A stretch of DNA of 64,000 nt from Nostoc sp. CHAB 5844 (GTDB taxonomy: Bacteria; Cyanobacteriota; Cyanobacteriia; Cyanobacteriales; Nostocaceae), in contig NZ_JAIVFW010000008.1 of assembly GCF_020829595.1 (NCBI RefSeq), forward strand, positions 62,001 to 126,000, in the 5' to 3' direction. Positions 20,757-29,143 of this stretch are shown here, in pieces. The translations under genes were made by a program, and so were the position numbers. The notes below the pieces were generated by a model. That model worked only from the letters and a program-made list of their open reading frames with translations, was not told the DNA's origin and searched no databases. The first letter of the stretch is position 1, and each line of letters starts with the position of its first letter.

Positions 20757-21253
20757 TGCAGCATCCCATCCTTTACAGCTTCAACAACGGGTACTGAATG
20801 CAATCCATATACCCAAACCAATTTATCTCCGAAATAAACTTGCACGCCGACAATTGCAACTAAGACAAATCCGGCAACTAAATAATGAATTGGTAACTTT
20901 TGCGGATTGCGCGAACGAATTACATAGCGCCATGCTGTGATTGCGGCGATGATGCCAGAAAGTGACCAACCAATGAACGTGTGGATATTTAAAACTGATT
21001 TAGCTACGTCGTAAGGTTGGGCTAAACCCGCTTCAAATTGTCCAAAAATAATCGCTACAAAAATGGCGATCGTAGCGACAAACATATTCCACCAACTCAC
21101 CTCAAATAGGCGGGATTTACCAGTAAGATAACCTACTACATCACAGAAAAATGCAAACAATACCATCGCAATTACAAAGTGAACAACGATGGGATGCACC
21201 GTATCTTGATAGGGTAGATTATGGTCGTTTAAAGATGTAAAAAAATCAAGCAT
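20753..21253 (-). CDS. DUF2231-type membrane protein, first of pair
   Basis: 166 residues, four predicted helices, beginning with LPYQDTVHPIVVHFVIAMVLFAFFCDVVGY, the same TxHPxxVH pattern as its neighbour, so the two are tandem paralogues. It is the first gene of the operon running to coxB and coxA, with an ATGA overlap into the second copy. Conserved histidines at the membrane face suggest heme or metal binding, by inference only. In heterocystous cyanobacteria I recall similar pairs before the heterocyst oxidase operons. Confidence 0.82.
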   Translation of the reverse strand: MLDFFTSLNDHNLPYQDTVHPIVVHFVIAMVLFAFFCDVVGYLTGKSRLFEVSWWNMFVATIAIFVAIIFGQFEAGLAQPYDVAKSVLNIHTFIGWSLSGIIAAITAWRYVIRSRNPQKLPIHYLVAGFVLVAIVGVQVYFGDKLVWVYGLHSVPVVEAVKDGMLQ

Positions 21254-22561
21254 AATTTACTGCACCTCAGCCAAAGTTTCATGATTAACAGACAAGCATT
21301 ACCATCAATACAAACATTCAAACCTGACTGGATTATGTTCAGAACCACGCAGCGAAATCTAAGAAATCAGGTATTAGCTTTGTTCTAGCTAAATTGTTTG
21401 AAGTTACTATTTATCGTCAATGATTGAGTTCAATTCATTTGTTCATGCTGATACTTTATAACAACGATTTTGAATTTACCCCACAAAATCGGAGTTATTT
21501 GGTTGTTAGTCGGCTTCCTATCTATTAGCTTAAGGATTTTTTTAGTAATTGTCAAAAGAAATAAGTCAAAGGTTAAAAATTGATGCTGCTAACAGAAAAA
21601 CTATGATGATGATGTAGCTTATTTACCTTTTATTTTTAGATATTGCATAGAAAAAAATATTTGTATACACAAGGTTGTACAATAAGAAAATATGTATTTG
21701 TAATTAAGATGACAAACCTAATATAAAAATAAGTTGTTAACGAACAGAAAAAATGTATAATATAGTAAAATAAAATAATTAATTTTAATTATTATTTTAT
21801 TGATTTTAATGTAATTAAAATAAAAGCTTATTTATCCAAAGTATTGAAAAAGATTTAGTGAAGAGTTTGTTGTAATGCAAGTATTCTTCACGCGATCGCA
21901 AATTAATCTTTATAAGCTCAGTATTACAATAAATACCATAATTCAGTACTAGAAAATTTGTAATAATTTTCTAGCTAAACACTAAAGTACATTGCGCTGT
22001 ACCACAAAGCACTCTACTATTGTTTGATATTTAATTGAACTAATTACTACTGCTATTAGTTTTGTTACTCAAGGCGATCGCTTGGTTAAATTTGCCTTAA
22101 CTGATACGGCTTTTTTCCGTAGAGAAATACAAGTTTTGAGTGCCTGTATCAGTGTAGGTTATCTAGTTACCTGGATCATTGGTGGTAGTTATATAGCAAT
22201 TCTCAAGCTTATGAAATACACCCCACCCGCCTAACGGCACCCTCCCCTTACCAAGGGGAGGGTTGGGGAGGGGTTATCTTGTACCTCACTGGAGTTGGAA
22301 ACGCTATATCAGATTTACTGTATCGTGCAGCTGAATATTAAGTACGGTTTTTTCAACCTAATGTTGTATGTGAATCTCCATACAAAGACAGAAATAAAAT
22401 TGATACTTTTTATTTAAGTAATTACTAAGGGACAAAGCAAATAGTTTGTCTTGATAAATGTTCTGCTAAAAGATTCTTAACGTTCAAATAACGGCAAGGT
22501 CGATACAGAAAATCGTCTAATTCGATACAATTAATAGGCTGGGAGAGCCAAGGAGAACTAA
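21254..22561. other. 1.3-kb intergenic region between the oxidase operon and gshA
   Basis: This holds the promoter regions of two divergent units. It is strongly AT-rich, with an A/T inverted-repeat tract around 21775-21840 (TTAATTTTAATTATTATTTTATTG) and no believable ORF. I saw no NtcA consensus in the first 250 bases before the DUF2231 genes. The right part contains the repeat element at 22190-22312. Confidence 0.5.
22190..22312. repeat. Interspersed repeat with C-rich hairpin, MITE-like
   Basis: A perfect 10-bp stem CCCTCCCCTT (22240-22249) / AAGGGGAGGG (22253-22262) is embedded in about 120 bp whose ends read TATAGCAATTCTC and GGAAACGCTATA, a degraded terminal inverted repeat. This unit is familiar from many Nostoc intergenic regions. 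It has no coding potential. Confidence 0.6.
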
Positions 22562-23701
22562 GTGGTACTGTTAAAAGGGTTTGAGATTGAGATGTACACT
22601 GGCACACCTCAAGGTGAAATTGTTGGTCTCTCCGATAAAATTGTCGCCGACTTAAATGGGTTTGTGCGGGAACCAGACAGTCGCAACGTGGAATACACAA
22701 CAAATCCCTCCACAAGTTATGAAAATCTCTTGTGTGCCTTACTACATCCGCGCAGAAAATTACGCAAGTACCTCCAGCGTTTGGGTAACTACACTCTCAT
22801 ACCTGGAAGTACTTTGTCTTTGAGTGGGAGCGATCGCTTCTTTCGTTCCGATCCCACAAATCCTTATCATGATTATATTGAGCAGACCTACGGTACAAAT
22901 GTAGTAACCGCCAGTGTGCATATCAATATAGGTATTGATAACCAAGAAACACTAATGCGGGCGTGTCGGCTAATCCGCTTAGAAGCACCGCTGTTTCTTG
23001 CCCTTAGTGCATCGTCGCCTTTCTTGAATGGCAAAGCCACAGGCTATCACTCTACCCGTTGGGGTGTATTTCCCCAAACCCCTGGCTACGTGCCATTATT
23101 TGCCAGCCACGCCCATCATATTCAGTGGGTAGAAGAACAGTTAGTAGCTGGGACAATGCAAAATGTCCGGCATTTATGGGTATCAGTGCGACCAAATGGC
23201 GATCACCGTCCTTATGATCTTAATCGTCTGGAATTGCGAATTTGCGATTTAGTTACAGATCCGCTTGCTTTACTCGCGATTACCGCATTGTTAGAAGCGC
23301 GTTTGTTGCAGATAATAGATAATCCCGATTTAGATCCCTTAACTAACAGTAGCTTCTCCCCGGAAGAACTGATTGCTCTTACCACTAACAATGAAATAGC
23401 AGCCGCTAGTGCAAGTCTCGATGCCCAGCTGCAACATTGGCAAGATGGCAGAACCATTTTAGCCAGAGATTGGATTGCTGAACTATATCAAGAAGTTTGG
23501 GCGATCGCTAAACAACAAGGCTTTAGCTGTTTCCTTTCCCCATTGCATAAAATTCTGCGCGAAGGCAATGAAGCCCAACAGTGGCTACAACTCCATAGTG
23601 TGGGTTTTGACTGTCAGCGGGTGATTACTCAAGCTATTGTAGCTACCCAAGAACGAGAACTGGAACTAGAAAACAAATTGTGTTCGTCCTTACTGGCTTA
23701 A
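22562..23701 (+). CDS. gshA: Glutamate-cysteine ligase, cyanobacterial type
   Basis: Makes gamma-glutamylcysteine, the committed step to glutathione. 379 residues; the opening LLKGFEIEMYTG and conserved PDSRNVEYTTNPSTSYE, GSDRFFRSDP and ASVHINIG stretches match the GCS2-like family annotated as the glutamate-cysteine ligase of cyanobacteria. The GTG start has AGGAG at 22551-22555, spaced 6 bases, so the start is well supported. gshB is not adjacent. Confidence 0.9.
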   Translation: MVLLKGFEIEMYTGTPQGEIVGLSDKIVADLNGFVREPDSRNVEYTTNPSTSYENLLCALLHPRRKLRKYLQRLGNYTLIPGSTLSLSGSDRFFRSDPTNPYHDYIEQTYGTNVVTASVHINIGIDNQETLMRACRLIRLEAPLFLALSASSPFLNGKATGYHSTRWGVFPQTPGYVPLFASHAHHIQWVEEQLVAGTMQNVRHLWVSVRPNGDHRPYDLNRLELRICDLVTDPLALLAITALLEARLLQIIDNPDLDPLTNSSFSPEELIALTTNNEIAAASASLDAQLQHWQDGRTILARDWIAELYQEVWAIAKQQGFSCFLSPLHKILREGNEAQQWLQLHSVGFDCQRVITQAIVATQERELELENKLCSSLLA

Positions 23702-24061
23702 TCAAGAATTGAGGCGAGGTATTGGGGTGAGAATGAATACTCAATACCCAGCCTTTAAATTCCAATTAGCATATGACAGTAACTTATAGTTTCCTTCATA
23801 AGGTAGATTTTCTCAACGTAGCCAGCAAATAACTTCAGGGCAGATTGCCAGTTCTCAAAAAACAAAGTAGTCTTGTTTGCAAGTTAATTTAATACATTCT
23901 CAGGAAATTTTTGGGAAAAATAGGTAATTTTTTTGTTTTAAAAAACTAATCGATGTAAATTCCTGGATTGTTATTAAGAAAACCTATCGATCACCTCTCC
24001 CTTTTGGTAGATTTTGTATTGTCAATATAACTTTTTATACAATATTTCAGATCTACAGACG

Positions 24062-24523
24062 ATGCCGCAGGTAGTTTTAGTAAATCCGCAAATTCCCCCT
24101 AATACAGGCAATATAGCGCGTACATGTGCTGCTACAGGGACAGAATTACATTTGGTCGGGCCATTAGGGTTTGAAATTAGCGATCGCTACCTTAAAAGAG
24201 CCGGTTTAGATTACTGGCCTTATGTGAAACTACATTATCATGAGTCACTTACAGCTTTTAAAAGCTTACATCAACAGCGTGGGGGTAAATGTCTAGGTTT
24301 CTCTGTTAGAGGCAGTTTTAATTACACTCAATTTCAGTTTGAGCCTGATGATTGGCTATTGTTTGGTAGCGAAACAACGGGCTTATCACCAGAAGCCTTA
24401 TCAGTTTGTGATACAACCTTGTACATTCCTATGTTTGAACCAGGAGTTCGCAGCCTCAATCTTTCGGTAAGCGTAGCGGTAGGCTTGTTTGAAGCTCAGC
24501 GACAACTAGGTTATTTACTGTAG
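24062..24523 (+). CDS. trmL: tRNA (cytidine(34)-2'-O)-methyltransferase TrmL
   Basis: SPOUT-class methyltransferase modifying the wobble base of tRNA-Leu (CAA/UAA). From the ATG at 24062 it is 153 residues, close to the E. coli enzyme. Family motifs: VLVNPQIPPNTGNIARTCAATG, LLFGSETTGLSPEAL and the knotted C-terminal SAM loop IPMFEPGVRSLNLSVSVAVGLFEAQRQL. The frame continues upstream to 24014 without homology. The 23702-24061 gap shows no feature beyond AT-rich sequence. Confidence 0.93.
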   Translation: MPQVVLVNPQIPPNTGNIARTCAATGTELHLVGPLGFEISDRYLKRAGLDYWPYVKLHYHESLTAFKSLHQQRGGKCLGFSVRGSFNYTQFQFEPDDWLLFGSETTGLSPEALSVCDTTLYIPMFEPGVRSLNLSVSVAVGLFEAQRQLGYLL

Positions 24524-25310
24524 TTTTTGAACAAAGTATTTACAAGTATTTATACTTAATAAATATCTGGATATTTACTGAAAACTTGATTTTTGACAGA
24601 CAACAATTTTGTTATTATTACAAGTAATCCAACTTTTTATACTTAAAACAGTATAATTTAAGTAAAATTCCTGAAAAAATCTAGTTCACTAGATAGATTT
24701 AGTATAAGAAATTTATATATTAAATTTCTTAGCATATTAAATTTGAATGATAGATTTTGGTGAATTTCATTAATCCAGTCTCAGGAAATAAAAGACCTAG
24801 AATCTATACGGATAAGGCATTTGTACTATTTTGTCTGAATAAGTATATTTCAGGAGGACAAAATTACTTGAGAGTTTGTACGGTTGTCTTTTAGGGAATA
24901 ATCAACGTAAAGTCTCGTGTTGGGAAGACGGATCAGGGAGAAAAACCTTGAAGATATTTACAGCAGGAGGCATCGCTTATTTAAAAGTCATAGCAACTAA
25001 AATTGCTGACAATAAAAGCAGATTCGGCTGATATCAACTTTCCCAATCCCAGCGAGTAAAGTAGGCGCTGACAACTGTAAAGAGCAAAAGTTCTAGGGTG
25101 AGAGGAGTGGAGCGGACAAGTAAGCACAGCAACTTTATGTTTTGCTAACAGGTGTAAACTTGTCTAAATCAGAGAAGCAGGTTAATCTTGCGTAAGTATC
25201 TCTGGTGAATGTGATCCAGGTCTATCGTTAGATGTGATCTAAATCATTGACTAGTATTCCGACTGCAAAATCGAGGTCAGTTAAGCGCTAGTGATCATAG
25301 GAGGTCGTCT
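24524..25310. other. Long gap and probable leader upstream of the M23 peptidase gene
   Basis: 787 bp with no credible ORF. The 3' half (about 24880-25300) is notably more GC-balanced than the AT-rich first part and has several purine-rich runs (GGGAAGACGG, CAGGGAGAAAAACC, CAGGAGGCATCGC), so it may be a long untranslated leader. I compared it by eye with the c-di-AMP (ydaO) riboswitch that precedes some cyanobacterial envelope peptidases and did not find its conserved core. No function is claimed. Confidence 0.4.
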
Positions 25311-27554
25311 TTGAAACGAGCATTGAAAAAAAGAGTAAAGGCTGTGCTGAAAAATACCCCCAGCAGTGATGGTGTCCCGACTGAACAGTTAAGTGTGGTA
25401 AATTCCAAGATCAACCGTCGGGTTAGCACCCAAGCCGCCATGATTGGCTTGGCTATCTCCGTCGGGGCAACCAGTCTTTTCGTGACTCGGCAAAGCGATC
25501 AAGCCCAAGCAGCAGCACCTGTAGGTAGCCAAAAGGTAGCCTCTAATCTTCCTGCTGCGCCTGACACTGAGGTGAAATTTGCTCCCACAAAGCTGGAGAC
25601 CAAACTAGTCTCCTCAGCGACCATGCCAGAAAATCCTGTCATTGTGGAACCGACAGCAATTTCACAATTGCCTGGGCTTGAAGCTAAATTGCAAGTTGCG
25701 GCAAGTGGAATATCTGTGCAAGTTCCAGCACCAGAAAATATTTCCAAAACAGCAGCAGACAACAATTTCATCAACCAGCCGCAATTAGCTAAGGATGGAA
25801 AGGCACAGGAAATCCTAAGTGCTAATGATACAGCTGGCATCAAAACAGCTTTTTCCGCAAACCAAGCACCAACAACAGGTAGCGAAACTACATTGGCCAG
25901 CGACGAAGTTAACGCTAAACTCAAGGCACAACAAGAGTTTGCCCTGTATCACTTACAAGAAAAATCGAACCGTTTAAGAGCAAGTCTGGCGGAGTTGCGG
26001 TCTGGGGAGTCAAAAAAATTAGCACAAACCACTGCACCAGTGCAGGAGACAACTTTAGCAGAGAAGTTGCCACCTACCAGCGTCAATCGAGAGATAGCGC
26101 AACAGTTGCCCGCGCTAGTCGATGAAGACAAAACAAAGTTCTTTCCAGAAACTCAGCACCAAAAATCTCCAAGCGAGCAAGTACAGCCATTAGCAACAAC
26201 ATCTGTACCTGCCACACCACAGATTGCGGCACCAAAAGATACTGATACAGCTTACGAAGTTAAGCCTGGTGATACCCTAGCAGCGATCGCCAGCAGATAT
26301 AACACCACAGTTGCAGAACTAGCAAAACTTAACAATATCAGTAATCCCAACCAGCTAAAAATCAGTCAAAAGCTAATTCTGCCATCTGCAACTACTAATC
26401 GTAACGGTGCAATCCCCATACCTGTGGTAGTAAATCCATCTGGTGGGCAGTTTACCAATAATCCCAAAATAGCTGGTCTACCTGTTAATACTGCCAGCAG
26501 CAACCCAATATCATTAGCGCCAGTTTCACCAGTTTTTGTCAACAATAATCCTGCAAAGCCAGCTACAGCAGTAACAAACAACCAAAAACAGACAAATACT
26601 ATTAACGGTATAGGCGGTGACACTCCCGTACCAAAAGTTTTTGCCGGACTACAACCAGCACAACCTCCTCAACAGGTAGTAAGAGGCAGAAATAACGAGC
26701 GTCTACGGAGTTTACAGGCAGAAATTCAAAGACTCCAGCAGAAATACCGCGCTCAAGAGTCGGGAAATGTAGTTGCACAAGCAATTAGTGATACTGACAG
26801 CAACAGCGCCGCTATACCAATTCCTGTAGCTAGTCCTAGTAACTTAGCAGTAACCAAGCCTGTATCGGGAACTAAAAATTTTGCAGTGCCAATTCCTGTT
26901 CCCACACCAATCTTACCAAGCTACAGCGCTCAACCGATTAAGCCTGAATTTCGTGCTACTCGCCCTACAAGCGATGAGCCAATTAATCCAGAATTTCTGC
27001 CGAATCAGCCTAGGGTAGCAACACCAGCCATTGGGGTCAACGCGTCTGATTCTCCCAGAAGAATTCCGGGAACTCAGTTATCACCACAATTACCACCTTT
27101 GGCAGCAGTAGATCAATACTTGCCCAAACCAATTGATGAAAGTATACCTCCGCCTTCAACCTCATCTGTAGCTTATATCTGGCCAGCAAAAGGTGTATTT
27201 ACCTCTGGTTATGGCTGGCGTTGGGGAAGAATGCATAAAGGGATTGACGTTGCTAACGCTACTGGTACACCAGTGTACGCATCGGCTGATGGTGTGATTG
27301 AAAAAGCTGGCTGGAATAAAGGTGGCTACGGTAATCTCGTGGATGTTCGCCATCCTGACGGCAGCATGACTCGCTACGGTCATAACAGCAAGATTCTAGT
27401 GCGTGTAGGTCAGCAAGTACATCAAGGAGAAACTATTGCTTTAATGGGTAGTACTGGTTTCAGCACAGGGCCTCACACCCACTTTGAAATCCATACATCA
27501 GGTAAGGGCGCAGTTAACCCAATTGCTTTCCTACCACAACAAAACCGCATATAG
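25311..27554 (+). CDS. LysM and M23 peptidoglycan endopeptidase-type protein
   Basis: 747-residue envelope protein. Order: basic N-terminus, one hydrophobic segment (about 43-62) ending before AQAAAP; a long low-complexity Ala/Pro/Thr region with two short coiled-coil stretches (about 205-230 and 460-480); one LysM domain (about 315-358, YEVKPGDTLAAIASRYNTT) for glycan binding; and a C-terminal M23 domain (about 620-735) with zinc-ligand motifs HKGID and HTHFE, so probably an active peptidase. Similar proteins (NlpD/EnvC-like) act in cell division or septal remodelling. TTG start with a perfect AGGAGGT five bases upstream; alternative starts have no such site. Confidence 0.93.
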   Translation: MKRALKKRVKAVLKNTPSSDGVPTEQLSVVNSKINRRVSTQAAMIGLAISVGATSLFVTRQSDQAQAAAPVGSQKVASNLPAAPDTEVKFAPTKLETKLVSSATMPENPVIVEPTAISQLPGLEAKLQVAASGISVQVPAPENISKTAADNNFINQPQLAKDGKAQEILSANDTAGIKTAFSANQAPTTGSETTLASDEVNAKLKAQQEFALYHLQEKSNRLRASLAELRSGESKKLAQTTAPVQETTLAEKLPPTSVNREIAQQLPALVDEDKTKFFPETQHQKSPSEQVQPLATTSVPATPQIAAPKDTDTAYEVKPGDTLAAIASRYNTTVAELAKLNNISNPNQLKISQKLILPSATTNRNGAIPIPVVVNPSGGQFTNNPKIAGLPVNTASSNPISLAPVSPVFVNNNPAKPATAVTNNQKQTNTINGIGGDTPVPKVFAGLQPAQPPQQVVRGRNNERLRSLQAEIQRLQQKYRAQESGNVVAQAISDTDSNSAAIPIPVASPSNLAVTKPVSGTKNFAVPIPVPTPILPSYSAQPIKPEFRATRPTSDEPINPEFLPNQPRVATPAIGVNASDSPRRIPGTQLSPQLPPLAAVDQYLPKPIDESIPPPSTSSVAYIWPAKGVFTSGYGWRWGRMHKGIDVANATGTPVYASADGVIEKAGWNKGGYGNLVDVRHPDGSMTRYGHNSKILVRVGQQVHQGETIALMGSTGFSTGPHTHFEIHTSGKGAVNPIAFLPQQNRI

Positions 27555-27571
27555 TTATTGTCTTGTGATCT

Positions 27572-27594
27572 GAGGGAGTTTTCCTCCCTCTTTT
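27572..27594 (+). terminator. Rho-independent terminator after the M23 gene
   Basis: A perfect 7-bp stem GAGGGAG/CTCCCTC around loop TTTTC is followed directly by TTTT, 17 bases after the M23 stop codon. Confidence 0.8.
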
Positions 27595-27703
27595 GCGGGA
27601 TTTTGTGAGATGCTAAATTCGATTGTGCTAGAAAGTTAATTGGAAAATAGCCTAGTCATCAATAAACACATATGCTATATTAAGAATTGATGCGAAAGCG
27701 CTT

Positions 27704-27777
27704 GGCTCAGTAGCTCAGTTGGTTAGAGCACGGGACTCATAAGCCTGGGGTCGTTGGTTCAAATCCGACCTGAGCCA
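27704..27777 (+). tRNA. tRNA-Met (CAT), elongator type
   Basis: 74-nt cloverleaf without encoded CCA. Acceptor GGCTCAG/CTGAGCC pairs fully, D-stem GCTC/GAGC, T-arm GTTGG-TTCAAAT-CCGAC, anticodon loop CTCATAA. The anticodon CAT would fit Met or lysidine-modified Ile; the G-rich variable loop and the general sequence fit elongator tRNA-Met better. The last anticodon-stem pair is an A-G mismatch (CGGGA/GCCTG), which is slightly odd. Confidence 0.92.
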
Positions 27778-27819
27778 TTTAAAATATACTAATTATATAA
27801 GGGTTTCAGTTCCTAGTTA

Positions 27820-28194
27820 TTATTTTCTATTTTTTAACTTTACTAAATCTTTATTAAAATCGCTGTGGCGAGGGGTCTGGTCATTGTGTTGTTTAATACG
27901 TCCATTCTTCATCGGTGAAAGATCGATCATCACGCCGTTATCACACACAGCGGTTCCCGCCACACTATGCCCACCTCCTCTAACTGATATTTCGAGTTTG
28001 TGCTCTCGCGCAAATGCGATCGCGCGGGCAACATCATCGGCTTGGGCACACTGCACGATAACGGCAGGTTTGCGATCAATCATCGCATTCCATATTTCGC
28101 GAACTTCGTCATAATTCGGATCGTCAGGAAGCACCACATGACCCTTTACGCTAGTCTTCAGCTTTTCAATTGGCTCATTCAGCAGTGTTGTCAT
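27820..28194 (-). pseudogene. Truncated FAD-binding oxidase (BBE-like), N-terminal remnant
   Basis: 124 codons. Residues 1 to about 98 match the N-terminus of PCMH-type FAD-linked oxidases: VVLPDDPNYDEVREIWNAMIDRKPAVIVQCAQADDVARAIAFAREH and the FAD-contacting VRGGGHSVAGTAVCDNGVMIDLSPM. Full-length relatives have about 450-480 residues; after SPM the sequence changes to unrelated HNDQTPRHSDFNKDLVKLKNRK and stops. GGAG lies before the ATG, so the 5' end is original and the 3' three quarters are lost. It is not expected to be functional. Confidence 0.85.
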
Positions 28195-28292
28195 GATATT
28201 TCTCCATTTGCTGTGTTGTTGTGAGTGTCGTCAAACTATACTTAAACGCTAGTGTCAGTTGGCAAATAGGTTGCAATGTAGGCTATACAAGA

Positions 28293-28382
28293 TTATTTAT
28301 CTTTGCGTAACTGCTGCAACATGGTCAGTGAATCACCTAGCACCCAATGATCGACGATCTTGCCATCTGCTAGTTCGTACAG
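28293..28382 (-). pseudogene. SnoaL-like (ester cyclase) C-terminal remnant
   Basis: Reading the minus strand gives LYELADGKIVDHWVLGDSLTMLQQLRKDK and a stop at 28295-28293, which resembles the C-terminus of SnoaL-like polyketide/ester cyclases (pattern ADGKIVEHW...D.L.M.QQLG). Upstream it is cut at 28383 by the CTGACTCCTGAATTCTG repeat, so no start or N-terminal two thirds exist. It lies just ahead of the FAD-oxidase remnant in the same direction, as if both came from one lost operon. Confidence 0.65.
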
Positions 28383-28385
28383 AAT

Positions 28386-29133
28386 TTATTCTGACTCCTG
28401 ACTCCTGAATTCTGTTTTGATAAATAAAAATTTTTGCATCGCTTGTAAGTAAGAATTATTTCCAGGTTGATAAATTCGGAAATGTTCTGCGTTGGGAACT
28501 AATAGTATTTGTTTAGGTTCAGGCGCAGCATTATATAATTGCTGACTCATGTAAGATGGCACAACACTATCAGCAGTGCCATGAATAAACAAAACGGGAA
28601 TTTGTAGAGAGCGAACTTTAGAAAGAGAATCGAATTTTTGTGTCAGTAATAAATTAATCGGAAATAACCAAAGGAAATCTCTATGCTCAATTACTTCTGC
28701 CATTGATGTAAACGAACTTTGGACAATCAATGCATTAGCTTGGGGATGTTTGATTGCCAAATCTATAGCGATCGCACCTCCAAGTGACTCTCCATAAATT
28801 ACAATTTGCTCAGGTGATATCCGCCTAGTTTTGACTAAGTAATTCCAAGCAATTTGACTGTCTTGATAAAGCTGAGACTCACTAGGGAACTTCCCTTGAC
28901 TCTTACCGAAACCTCGATAGTCAATTACTAATACTGAAAAGCCTAAAACGTACTTCCTCATAAGGAAGATTAAAGTCACGAGAATTAGGTAAAGTTAAAA
29001 TTTGTGTAGTGGGACGAAAGATGATATAACGCTGTCGCAGAAACAGAAATAGACAAGTTGAAATGTAGGCGATCGCTAGTAATCCTATACTTGTTAATAG
29101 CAGTTTCCGAGGATAAAATTTCCGCTTCAACAT
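28386..29133 (-). pseudogene. Alpha/beta hydrolase broken by internal deletion and frameshift
   Basis: Two overlapping minus-strand frames each hold part of one protein. The first (from 29133) has an N-terminal membrane anchor and YIIFRPTTQILTLPNSRDFNLPYEEV. The second resumes near 28955 with GFSVLVIDYRGFGKSQGKFPSE, the nucleophile motif GESLGGA, and the Asp/His region HGTADSVVPS and NAEHF. Intact relatives have about 45-50 residues between these parts, including the oxyanion HGNG segment, which is missing here, and the frame is shifted. The C-terminal TEFRSQESE is read from the ATTCTGACTCCTGA repeat. Without the oxyanion segment it is likely inactive. Confidence 0.8.
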
Positions 29134-29143
29134 CAGCCTATTC

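Noticed and set aside
24880-25310. c-di-AMP (ydaO/yuaA) riboswitch before the M23 gene
   Set aside because: Expected from the type of downstream gene, but the conserved core stretches were not found by eye.
25499-25924. 141-codon minus-strand ORF
   Set aside because: Antisense to the low-complexity part of the LysM/M23 gene; no independent support.
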